Source: Candidatus Scatomorpha stercoravium (lineage in GTDB: Bacteria > Bacillota > Clostridia > Oscillospirales > Oscillospiraceae). Taken from it: DNA of 7,298 bases. Positions within the stretch are counted from its first letter, which is position 1. Each line of letters starts with the position of its first letter. Where the stretch lies: NCBI GenBank assembly GCA_018716005.1, contig DVKN01000246.1:1-7298 (forward strand), in the 5' to 3' direction. Both the position numbers and the translations under genes were made by a program. The notes beneath the pieces were generated by a model, which was not told the DNA's origin, made no database searches, and saw only the letters and a list, made by a program, of their open reading frames with translations. This document shows, piece by piece, positions 1 to 6,873 of this stretch.

Positions 1-2075
1 GCGCGAGGCTCATATACGCGCTCTGGCTCACGGCCGCGCTGCGGCTGATGCTGCCCTTTTCGCTCGTGCCGAGCCCGGTGAGCGTCGCGAATCTCGGCGG
101 CGCGCTGCCGGACAGGCTCGCCGCGGAGATAGCCCGGCCCGGCGCTGATTTTTCTGAGGGTTTCGACTATGTTCCCGGCGATAATCCGCCCGCCGCGGAG
201 GTTACGCGGCCTGAGGGCGCGCAGGATACGGCGAGCTCCGGCTCGCAGATTACGCCGCCGGATGCGGAACTTTCGCTTGACCTGCCGCGTGTGCTGCGCG
301 CGGCGTGGATATGCGGCGCCGGTGCGCTGGCCGCGTTCATCGCGCTGCGCAACGCCGCGATGTACCGCGCGCTGAAGCGGAGCCGGAGGCGGCTGGAGCT
401 CGACTTCGCCGCGATGCCCGTGTATCTGGCGGACGGGCTGCCCACGCCCTGCCTCGCCGGGGTTTTCAGGCCCGCAATCTATCTGACGCCCGCCGCGCTG
501 GAGACGCCGGAGCGCACGCGCATGGCCGTGCTGCATGAGGAGACGCACTTCCGCCACGGCGACCACATCTGGGCGCTGCTCAGGTGCGCGCTGCTGTGCG
601 TCTACTGGTTCGACCCCTTCGTCTGGCTCGCGGCGTATCTGTCACGGCGAGACTGCGAGCTCGCCTGCGACGAGAGCTGCGTGAAGCGCCTGGGCCCGGA
701 GCGCCGGGCGGAATACGGCGGCGCGCTAATAGATCTCATAGACCGCGGCCGCCGCGCCGGACTGCTCGAGGCGGCCACCACCATGTCAAGCGGCAAGCGC
801 GCGATAAAGGAGCGCATAGGGCGCATAGCCCGCTTCTCCCGCTCGCACATCCCGGCGCTCGCGGCGGTCGTGGTTCTCGCCCTCGCCGTCTCCGCCTGCA
901 CCTTCACGGGCGCGGAGGACGCGCCGGAGAGCGCCCCTGAGGGCAGCCCGGCGGGCACTCTCGCGGACGGGCTGGAGTACGCTGAGGCGGAAGCGCCCGA
1001 GGGCTGGGAGGGCGGCGCAATCTATGCGTTCTACCTCGACGGCGAGTTCATCGGCCGCCTCAGCGAGGGCTATATTGAGGATTACGGCGGCATGGACGCG
1101 GCGGCGGACAGGCTGTATCTGGAATACCTAAACCGCACCGCCCCGGAGTTCGCGCCGGAGGACGTCGAAATAGACTGTGATGTCTCGTATATTCCGCAGG
1201 ACGTGCTCGACTATGTGCTGGCTTGTGTGGCGGATTATTCTCAGGATGACTGGCTGCTCTGGAATACGCTCGAAAGCGGGCTGACGGGCCTTGAGCTTGA
1301 GATGAACGCAGTGGTCCCGATACCGGCCCGCGTGGTCGAGTTCTACAGCGCCGAATACCGCCTCACGCCGGACAGGCCGGAGCTTGTGGACGAGGGCTAT
1401 ACCCTAGACGATGAGGGCCGGGTCGTGAAGGACGCAGTCTTTGCCTTCATCTTAGAGGACGGCGGGCGAGTACCCGTGCGGCCGAGGAACGACTGGCCGA
1501 TAGTTATAAACGATGAATCAGATTACGCCGAGTACGCCTCGCTCTGCGTTCACAGCTATGAGACAGGCGCGGAGGCCTCGCGCGCGGAGTTCGCCGCGCC
1601 CGAGGGCGTCGATATGGGCGAGTTTTCCCGCGGCTATGGCGATTACGGCGGCTGGGTCTCAGCGGAGACGGCCTTCGGCGGCTATGGCAGCGGGGCGCTC
1701 GCCGTGACCGCGCCGGCGGCGAGCGTGACTGCGCTGGCGGCGGACAAATTCAGCCCCGAGAAAATATCGGACAACGGCGATTATATCTTCGGCAATCACC
1801 ACTGGTGCAGTGATATGCAGAGCGCCGCCGGGCTCGGCGAGGGCGCGTATGTGTGCCGTGAGTACGCGGACCTCTATGTCGGCGCGGACTTTGACGCGCT
1901 CTGGCAGCAGGGGCTGGACGTCGACTTTGAGACGATGAGCTTTCAGAGCGACTACCACACGGTTTTTCTGACGCGGCCGGAGAGCCCGGTCGTGTGGAAG
2001 CTCTCGCTGGCGGCGAATATGTTCACGCGCGAGGACGTCCTCGCGTTGGCGGAGAGCTTTGTCTGGCCAAATTGA
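1..2075 (+). CDS. BlaR1-like M56 family membrane metallopeptidase with C-terminal extracytoplasmic domain (5' partial)
   Basis: The reading frame is open from base 3, so the ATG at 48 is internal and the true start lies left of the window. The first visible residues (ARLIYALW) align with residues 28-35 of the complete paralogue at 4093-6873, so about 27 residues are missing. Counting from the Met at 48, a membrane helix lies at about 83-103. A cytoplasmic zinc-protease domain follows, with HEETH at 163-167 (HEXXH, two zinc His and the catalytic Glu) and RRDCELACDES at 200-210, expected to supply the third ligand. A basic stretch (KRAIKERI) precedes a last helix at about 268-283 that ends in V-S-A-C, a lipobox-like motif. 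Residues 285-675 form an acidic outer domain that I do not recognise; it has no SxxK/SxN/KTG penicillin-binding motifs. By family analogy this is a sensor-protease acting on a BlaI-type repressor, which should be encoded just left of the window. The AlkZ-related gene follows after 15 bases, suggesting one operon. The family call is firm; the signal is unknown. Confidence 0.9.
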   Translation, partial: ARLIYALWLTAALRLMLPFSLVPSPVSVANLGGALPDRLAAEIARPGADFSEGFDYVPGDNPPAAEVTRPEGAQDTASSGSQITPPDAELSLDLPRVLRAAWICGAGALAAFIALRNAAMYRALKRSRRRLELDFAAMPVYLADGLPTPCLAGVFRPAIYLTPAALETPERTRMAVLHEETHFRHGDHIWALLRCALLCVYWFDPFVWLAAYLSRRDCELACDESCVKRLGPERRAEYGGALIDLIDRGRRAGLLEAATTMSSGKRAIKERIGRIARFSRSHIPALAAVVVLALAVSACTFTGAEDAPESAPEGSPAGTLADGLEYAEAEAPEGWEGGAIYAFYLDGEFIGRLSEGYIEDYGGMDAAADRLYLEYLNRTAPEFAPEDVEIDCDVSYIPQDVLDYVLACVADYSQDDWLLWNTLESGLTGLELEMNAVVPIPARVVEFYSAEYRLTPDRPELVDEGYTLDDEGRVVKDAVFAFILEDGGRVPVRPRNDWPIVINDESDYAEYASLCVHSYETGAEASRAEFAAPEGVDMGEFSRGYGDYGGWVSAETAFGGYGSGALAVTAPAASVTALAADKFSPEKISDNGDYIFGNHHWCSDMQSAAGLGEGAYVCREYADLYVGADFDALWQQGLDVDFETMSFQSDYHTVFLTRPESPVVWKLSLAANMFTREDVLALAESFVWPN

Positions 2076-2078
2076 TTT

Positions 2079-2086
2079 GGAGATGG
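2079..2086 (+). promoter_or_regulatory. Ribosome binding site of the AlkZ-related gene
   Basis: GGAGATGG lies just after the stop codon of the M56 gene. Its GGAG core ends 8 bases before the ATG at 2091. This fixes the start of the downstream gene and lets it be translated from the same transcript as the receptor. Confidence 0.75.
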
Positions 2087-2090
2087 TCTT

Positions 2091-2741
2091 ATGCAGATAA
2101 ACGGAGTTGAATCCCTCGAGCGCGCGGCGGAGGAGCTTGGGCTGCTGCCCTTCTTTGAGAGCGGCGTGCCGGGCTTTTCCGTCGAGGACATGACGCCGCC
2201 GGGGTACTGGTTCGCGGACGGCGTCGACGGGCCCTGGGAGTGGCGCATGGACGTCGCCGCGCGCGGGAAGGTGGCCTATGCCAAGCTCTTCGCGGGCAAG
2301 GCGGGCCTCTGCTCGATGGAATTCTACCCCGATCTTGCCAATTACCGCCGCGACGGCTACGACTTCGACGCGCGCTGGGAGGACGGCCTCGCGAATTACC
2401 GCGACAAGGCGCTCATCGACGCGCTCACGAAATTCGGCCCGCTCCTCACGCGCGAGCTGCGCGCGGCCTCGGGCGTGGACAAGGGCTTCGAGGGCTGCCT
2501 CACGCGGCTGCAGATGCAGTGCTACGTCACGGTCACGGGCTTCGAGTATCTGCGCGATAAGCACGGCCGGCCCTACGGCTGGGGCCTCGCACGCTACGAC
2601 CTCGCCGAGCGCGTCTTCGGCGAAAGGCCCCGCGAGGCGTATGCCCGCGACCCGAAGGAGAGCTATGCGCGGCTTATGAACCGCCTCCGCGAGCTCTGCC
2701 CGGATGCGGCGGAGAAGGATTTGAAGAAGCTGATAAAATAA
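2091..2741 (+). CDS. AlkZ-related protein (HTH_42/YcaQ-like winged helix)
   Basis: This 216-residue protein resembles the short AlkZ-related proteins I know from Clostridia. Typical blocks are TPPGYWFADGVDGPWEWR (35-52) and the segment 82-106 with NYRRDGYDFDARW. Residues 114-176 look like the winged-helix part of the HTH_42 fold of AlkZ/YcaQ DNA glycosylases: a GPLLTRELR helix, a TRL helix, then a strand pair and a YDLAERVFG ending. It is far shorter than AlkZ or YcaQ (usually 350-400 residues) and I do not see their QxD/QxQ catalytic motif in its usual N-terminal context. Glycosylase activity therefore cannot be claimed; DNA binding is more likely. There is no signal peptide or membrane helix, so it should be cytoplasmic. 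It starts 15 bases after the M56 gene with its own ribosome binding site and is followed by a strong terminator, so it is the last gene of that operon. The family resemblance is recalled from memory and the function is unknown. Confidence 0.75.
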   Translation: MQINGVESLERAAEELGLLPFFESGVPGFSVEDMTPPGYWFADGVDGPWEWRMDVAARGKVAYAKLFAGKAGLCSMEFYPDLANYRRDGYDFDARWEDGLANYRDKALIDALTKFGPLLTRELRAASGVDKGFEGCLTRLQMQCYVTVTGFEYLRDKHGRPYGWGLARYDLAERVFGERPREAYARDPKESYARLMNRLRELCPDAAEKDLKKLIK

Positions 2742-2745
2742 GTAT

Positions 2746-2775
2746 GCGCCGCCTCACACGAGGCGGCGCTTTTTT
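2746..2775 (+). terminator. Intrinsic terminator between convergent operons
   Basis: A perfect 10-bp stem (GCGCCGCCTC at 2746-2755 paired with 2760-2769) with an ACAC loop is followed by six T (2770-2775). It ends the + strand operon 4 bases after the stop codon. On the other strand the same hairpin is followed by ATACTTATTTTA, which is moderately T-rich. It is the only hairpin seen after the PLP-enzyme gene, so it probably works in both directions. The last T is shared with that gene's stop codon. Confidence 0.92.
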
Positions 2776-3989
2776 CAGGCGTTGAAGACGTATTTGTCGA
2801 GCCTTGAGAAGGCTTCCTTCACCCGCTCGAGCGGCAGGGCGAGGTTCATGCGGATATGGCTTTTGCCGAAGAAGGCGCGGCCGTCCTGCCAGGCGACGCC
2901 GACGTCCCAGCCGGCTTTTATGAGCTCGTCGAGGCTTTTATCGTGGGCGGCGCACCACTCGGCGCAGTCGAGGAAGAGCATATACGTGCCCTGCGGCTTT
3001 GAGACGGAGACGCCCTCGAAGCGCTCGTTTATATAGGTGCAGGCGTAGTCCACATTCCCGCCGATGACCTCTAGCAGCTCGTCCAGCCACTCATAGCCCT
3101 CGGGCCTGTAAGCGCCGATAAGCGCGTGCATGCTCAGGACGTTCATGTCGTTGTAGTGCGGGAGGCTCGACTCCTTCTCCACGCGCTCGCGCAGCCATCT
3201 GCCGTATATTATGTGGTAGCTGCCGATAAGCCCTGCGAGGTTGAAGGTCTTGCTCGGCGCGTAGAGGGCGACGGTGCGGTTCCTTGCGTCCTCGCTCACG
3301 GACTGCGTGGGGATGTGCTTGCTGCCCGCGAGGATGATATCCGACCATATCTCGTCGGAAACGACGAAAACGTCGTATTTCTCGCACAGGGCCATGAAGC
3401 GCTCTATCTCCCAGCGCTCCCAGACGCGGCCCGTCGGGTTGTGCGGCGAGCAGAAGACGGCGGCGTGTATCCGGTTTTCGCGGATTTTGCGCTCCATGTC
3501 CTCAAAATCCATGCGCCAGACGCCGTTTTCGTCGCGGACAAGCTCGCTGTGCACCATCTTGTAGCCGTTGTTGCCGAGCGAGCCGGTGAAGCCGATATAG
3601 GTCGGCGAGTGCAGCAGCACGGCGTCGCCCTTTGAGCAGACGGCGTTCAGCGCGCTCACGACGCCGCCGAGGACGCCGTTTTCGTAGCCTATGTGCTCCC
3701 GCTCGAGGCCCCGGACGCCGTTGCGGCGCTCCTGCCAGCGGATTATGGAGTCGAAGTACTCGTCCCGGGGCGCAAAGTAGCCGTAGAGCGGGTGCTTCGC
3801 GCGCTCGATTATCGCCTCGGGGATGGTCGGCACGGTGGCGAAGTTCATGTCCGCCACCCACATGGGTATGGCGTCGAAGCCCTCGTGGGGCGCGGCGGGC
3901 TCGTTGCCCCAGAAGCGGCCGCCTATGCCCTCGACGGCGACGGCGTCGTGCCCGCGGCGGTCTATCATGGATGTGAAGTCGTATTTCAT
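2775..3989 (-). CDS. MalY/PatB family PLP-dependent aminotransferase (putative cystathionine beta-lyase)
   Basis: This 404-residue, full-length fold-type I PLP enzyme belongs to the MalY/PatB branch. Members usually cleave the C-S bond of cystathionine or cysteine, giving pyruvate, ammonia and a thiol, in methionine and sulfur metabolism; some act as aminotransferases. Visible motifs are the N-terminal IPMWVADMNF (41-50), HPLYGY near 66-71, SPTYIGF (128-134, with a Tyr in the usual PLP-stacking position), SPHNPTGR (181-188, Asn contacting PLP), SDEIWSD (211-217, Asp on the pyridine nitrogen), APSKTFNLAG (244-253, with K247 as Schiff-base lysine) and HIRMN (378-382, R380 for the substrate carboxylate). 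It has no signal peptide, so it is cytoplasmic. The ATG at 3989 has only a weak GAGAGAG Shine-Dalgarno. A nearby ATG at 4008 is out of frame. It lies on the same strand as the BlaI/M56 pair but is separated from it by a terminator and has its own promoter-like -10, so it is probably a separate unit. The exact substrate cannot be read from the sequence. Confidence 0.93.
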   Translation of the reverse strand: MKYDFTSMIDRRGHDAVAVEGIGGRFWGNEPAAPHEGFDAIPMWVADMNFATVPTIPEAIIERAKHPLYGYFAPRDEYFDSIIRWQERRNGVRGLEREHIGYENGVLGGVVSALNAVCSKGDAVLLHSPTYIGFTGSLGNNGYKMVHSELVRDENGVWRMDFEDMERKIRENRIHAAVFCSPHNPTGRVWERWEIERFMALCEKYDVFVVSDEIWSDIILAGSKHIPTQSVSEDARNRTVALYAPSKTFNLAGLIGSYHIIYGRWLRERVEKESSLPHYNDMNVLSMHALIGAYRPEGYEWLDELLEVIGGNVDYACTYINERFEGVSVSKPQGTYMLFLDCAEWCAAHDKSLDELIKAGWDVGVAWQDGRAFFGKSHIRMNLALPLERVKEAFSRLDKYVFNA

Positions 3990-4024
3990 CGCACTCTCTC
4001 GCTTTCATCGCAGGATTTGACCTC

Positions 4025-4053
4025 ATTATACTATAGCTTCCGGAAAAATAAAA
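4025..4053 (-). promoter_or_regulatory. Probable promoter of the MalY/PatB-type gene
   Basis: The - strand carries a perfect -10 TATAAT (4030-4025) about 36 bases before the ATG. The region 17 bases upstream (4053-4048) reads TTTTAT, a poor -35. An upstream TAG gives only a partial extended -10. The AT-rich block doubles as the T-tract of the preceding terminator. I saw no palindrome like the BlaI operator here, so repression by the window's BlaI is not indicated. Confidence 0.6.
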
Positions 4054-4082
4054 GAGCCGGGACGGCCATTGCCGTCCCGGCT
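4044..4082 (-). terminator. Intrinsic terminator of the BlaI/M56 operon
   Basis: A perfect 12-bp stem (AGCCGGGACGGC read on the - strand at 4082-4071, paired with 4066-4055) and a 4-base loop are followed on the - strand by CTTTTATTTTT. It begins 10 bases after the stop codon of the M56 gene. On the + strand the hairpin is followed by GC-rich sequence, so it acts only on leftward transcription. Confidence 0.93.
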
Positions 4083-4092
4083 GCGCGCCGGC

Positions 4093-6873
4093 TCAGGGCG
4101 CGATGATTATTTCGGCTGAATCGTCGAGGCCCATCGCCTCGATGAGCTCGACGGCGGTATTATAGGCCCGCTCGTAGTCGTCGGGCGAGGCCTCGCGCTG
4201 GCGGTCGAGGATGTCGCATATCCACTCGGTATAGGCCCCGTCGGAGGAGGCGGCCGCGAGCATCACACAGAGGTCGCGGTAATACTGGTCTGCGTTCGTC
4301 ATGCCCTCGGCCTTGTCGGGGCTGACGGCCTCGTTATCCAGGGCCTCGAGGAGGGTCATCCAGCTGTCCTCGGAGATGTCCTCGAGCTCGAAGTAATTGA
4401 CCTGCCAGATAATATCCCAGTCGGAGGCGCCGCTCGCGGCGAGCTCCGAGATATAGTCCTCGCTGCCGTATTCCACGAGCGAGAGGCTGCCCCACATCTG
4501 GAGCCCTTCGAGGCTCTCCCCTGCCCAGACGCACTCCCAGCTGCCGTCGTCCATGAGCTGCAGGCCGATATAGCGGTCGAGCAGGAGCCCGCCCGTGTCC
4601 TCGGAGCCGGCGAGGGCGCCCATGAACTCGGCGAACTTCTCGGCGTCGCGCGGGCGGCAGTCGAGCTGAATGCGGGCGACGATGCTCTCGGGTTCTGTGA
4701 CGGCCATGCTTATGGGCTCGCTCGACTTTATGCTGACGCCGGAGCAGCCGGCGGGGTCGTCCTTGGGCACGCCCATGACGAGGTTCGCGGCGTAGTCGTG
4801 CACCCAGAGGCTGAGGATTTCATCATATGTAACGTCGTCGGGTCCGGGATACGCGGTGAAGCCGACGAGCTCCGCGCTCTGCGGCTCGGGCGTGGCGGAG
4901 GGCGAGGCCTCCGGAGCGGGCTCGCCTGTCGCCTGCGGGCCCGGGTCGGCGGGCTCGCCGGGCAGGGACGGGCTGCGCTCGTCGCAGAAGGCGACCGTGA
5001 ACGCGATGAAGCCGTCTGTCATGTCGGAGCCCGTGAGCGCCGGATAGAGGCCGGGGTTGGAGTTGCCGCTGTCGGTGTAGACGCTGGCGACGGGGTACTC
5101 GCGGTTGAGCTCAAACTCGCCGCCGAGGCGGGACGCCACCCCTCCGTAGAGGCCGTAGTCCAGGGCCTTATAGCCATATTCGTCCGCGTCGCCGAAGGCC
5201 ACGCCGTAGAGCGCGCGCCGCCGCTCAGTGTCGAAATTGAAGGCTATGCTGCCCTCGGTTTCCTCGCAGGCATAGACGGTGTAGTCAAGCGTATTCCAGA
5301 CGCCGTCCGTGAGCTGATGGGCCTGGATGAGGATGGATTTGACGCTTTCGGGCGCGCTGTAGTCGAATATGAGCCGGCCGTAGGGCAGCCCTTCGCGCTG
5401 TTGGAGCTTCGCGTACTCAGGCGCGGAGGCGGAGAAGCAGAGCGTGACGCAGAAATAGCTGTAGTCATCGTCGGGGATGAGCTCGGGCTTCTCAAAGTAG
5501 GCCGGGCTCACGGACTTGGGCCCGCCGTCTTTTGACGCACCAAAAATATAGAGCGCCGTCTCATTTTCAAGAGTAAGTATATGCTCGGATGTTTCAAGGG
5601 CACAGGCCCAGCTGTCGGCCTCTGCGCCTTGAGCAAAGTCCATGCTTCCGCTAAGGCTTAGAGCGCCCTCAACATTGGGGAAATCGATGCTGAAATTGAC
5701 GATCTTGTCTATCATGTCCTTATCCAGACGGAGCCTGCCTTCAGCCTCGGCGCCGATGCAGCAGTTTCTGGCGAGCGCCCACTTGCCGCCGGCATAGTTC
5801 CAGCCGCGGATGTAGATGTACTCCGCGCCCCCGGGCGAGGTGAAGTAGTAGCAGTCCTCGTCTTCGTTATACGTCAGGCTGCCGGCGTTGGCGTTGTCCT
5901 CGCTCCCCGCAAAGGAGCAGGCGGTGGCGGTGAGGGCGAGCAGCACGGCGAGGACGAGCGCGAGGACGCTGCGCTTTTTCTTTGTAAGCATGATTATCCT
6001 CTCCTTCAGTTCGTTCGGTTTGGCGCTCATGGCCGTTGCTATGGAGGCACCGCGGGCCTTTTCGCAGGTCAGGCTTATGAGCGAGCGGCCGTAGATCGCC
6101 CGTTCGGATTCTCCGAGACGGCGCACGGCGGACTCGTCGCAGGCGAGCTCGCAGTCGCGGCGGGAGATGTCCGCGGCCAGCCAGACGAGGGGGTTATACC
6201 AGTGCAGGGCGAGGCAGGCGCAGCGGACGACGCACCAGATGTGGTCGAGCTGGCGGTAGTGCGCCGTCTCATGCGCGACGGCGTGTCTGAGGAGCGTTTC
6301 GTCGCCCGCGGCCTCCGGCGGGAGGTATATCGCGGGGTCGATAAGGCCGAAGAGGCAGGGCGTATCCACCGCTTCTGAGACGTAGACGCACAGCGGCGTG
6401 TTCCCGCAGTCCAGGAGGGTGCGCGAGCGGCGCATCTGCCTCGAAAACCTCGCCCAGCTGAGAACAAATGCCGCGGCCGCGGCTGCTGAGCCGCAGAGCC
6501 ACACGGGCTTCGCGAGCTTGGCGAGCCCGAGCAGGAGGCTCATGAAATCGAATTCGCTCTCGGTGGCGCTCTCGGCGACGACTACCGCGCCGGAGCCGGA
6601 AAAATGCGCCTCAACCTCGCCGGACGGCGTCAGCTCGAGCCTGTCCGCGCCGGCGAGGCGCTCCGAGAGCCGCACGACTGGCGCGCGCTCTATAACGTTC
6701 GCCACCGTGGGCACGTCCCTCCCGAGGCTGAAGCCGCCGGGGATAAGAAGCCGCAGCGCGCACAGCAGCCAGAGGGCGTATATGACACGGGCGGGGGCCC
6801 GGCCCCGCGCGGCCGCCCGGATGAGCAGCACGGCGAGTATCAGCGCGCACGAGGAAAGTATCCAGCTAAGCAT
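4093..6873 (-). CDS. BlaR1-like M56 family membrane metallopeptidase with large two-lobed extracytoplasmic domain
   Basis: This 926-residue receptor-protease has BlaR1 topology. Membrane helices lie at about 2-20, 28-46 and 111-140, then a cytoplasmic protease domain at 141-300, a last helix at about 302-318, and an outer domain of some 600 residues. HETAH (201-205) is the HEXXH zinc site, and RRDCELACDES (238-248) should give the third ligand, probably E242. KERIIMLTKKKR precedes the last helix, which ends in A-T-A-C, a loose lipobox. The outer part has two lobes (about 325-630 and 668-926) joined by a Pro/Glu/Ser/Ala-rich linker (634-666). I recognise neither lobe. There is no SxxK/SxN/KTG penicillin-binding signature, and the protein is much longer than BlaR1 (about 600). 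The outer domain holds 13 Cys beyond the lipobox. The start overlaps the repressor gene by 8 bases and has a GGAGG site, so the two are coupled. The likely role is signal-activated cleavage leading to loss of the partner repressor, by analogy with BlaR1. The signal is unknown. Confidence 0.93.
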   Translation of the reverse strand: MLSWILSSCALILAVLLIRAAARGRAPARVIYALWLLCALRLLIPGGFSLGRDVPTVANVIERAPVVRLSERLAGADRLELTPSGEVEAHFSGSGAVVVAESATESEFDFMSLLLGLAKLAKPVWLCGSAAAAAAFVLSWARFSRQMRRSRTLLDCGNTPLCVYVSEAVDTPCLFGLIDPAIYLPPEAAGDETLLRHAVAHETAHYRQLDHIWCVVRCACLALHWYNPLVWLAADISRRDCELACDESAVRRLGESERAIYGRSLISLTCEKARGASIATAMSAKPNELKERIIMLTKKKRSVLALVLAVLLALTATACSFAGSEDNANAGSLTYNEDEDCYYFTSPGGAEYIYIRGWNYAGGKWALARNCCIGAEAEGRLRLDKDMIDKIVNFSIDFPNVEGALSLSGSMDFAQGAEADSWACALETSEHILTLENETALYIFGASKDGGPKSVSPAYFEKPELIPDDDYSYFCVTLCFSASAPEYAKLQQREGLPYGRLIFDYSAPESVKSILIQAHQLTDGVWNTLDYTVYACEETEGSIAFNFDTERRRALYGVAFGDADEYGYKALDYGLYGGVASRLGGEFELNREYPVASVYTDSGNSNPGLYPALTGSDMTDGFIAFTVAFCDERSPSLPGEPADPGPQATGEPAPEASPSATPEPQSAELVGFTAYPGPDDVTYDEILSLWVHDYAANLVMGVPKDDPAGCSGVSIKSSEPISMAVTEPESIVARIQLDCRPRDAEKFAEFMGALAGSEDTGGLLLDRYIGLQLMDDGSWECVWAGESLEGLQMWGSLSLVEYGSEDYISELAASGASDWDIIWQVNYFELEDISEDSWMTLLEALDNEAVSPDKAEGMTNADQYYRDLCVMLAAASSDGAYTEWICDILDRQREASPDDYERAYNTAVELIEAMGLDDSAEIIIAP

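Noticed and set aside
48..50. ATG at 48 as the start of the left receptor
   Set aside because: The frame is open to the window edge, and the residues before it match residues 28-42 of the complete paralogue. Starting at 48 would cut through a membrane helix.
2511..2519. Q-M-Q in the AlkZ-related protein (residues 141-143) as a YcaQ-type QxQ catalytic motif
   Set aside because: It lies in what looks like the winged-helix segment, not in the N-terminal context where AlkZ/YcaQ carry their catalytic motif, so the match is probably chance.
1659..2564. 301-codon open frame on the - strand across the end of the left receptor and the AlkZ-related gene
   Set aside because: It spans two well-supported + strand genes and their junction. 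Its translation is low-complexity and Arg/Ala/Val-rich, as expected for antisense of GC-rich coding DNA, and it has no recognisable domain.
3126..3635. Open frames on the + strand opposite the PLP-enzyme gene (also 3693-4106)
   Set aside because: The - strand frame contains all the catalytic motifs of a fold-type I PLP enzyme, so these are shadow frames.
4798..5535. 245-codon open frame on the + strand inside the right receptor's sensor region
   Set aside because: It is antisense to the conserved reading frame of the M56 gene, has no ribosome binding site that stands out, and has a biased Gly/Val/Ala/Glu composition.
1..6873. Beta-lactam sensing (true BlaR1/MecR1) as the function of the receptors
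   Set aside because: The protease and topology match, but neither outer domain shows the SxxK, SxN and KTG motifs of the penicillin-binding sensor.
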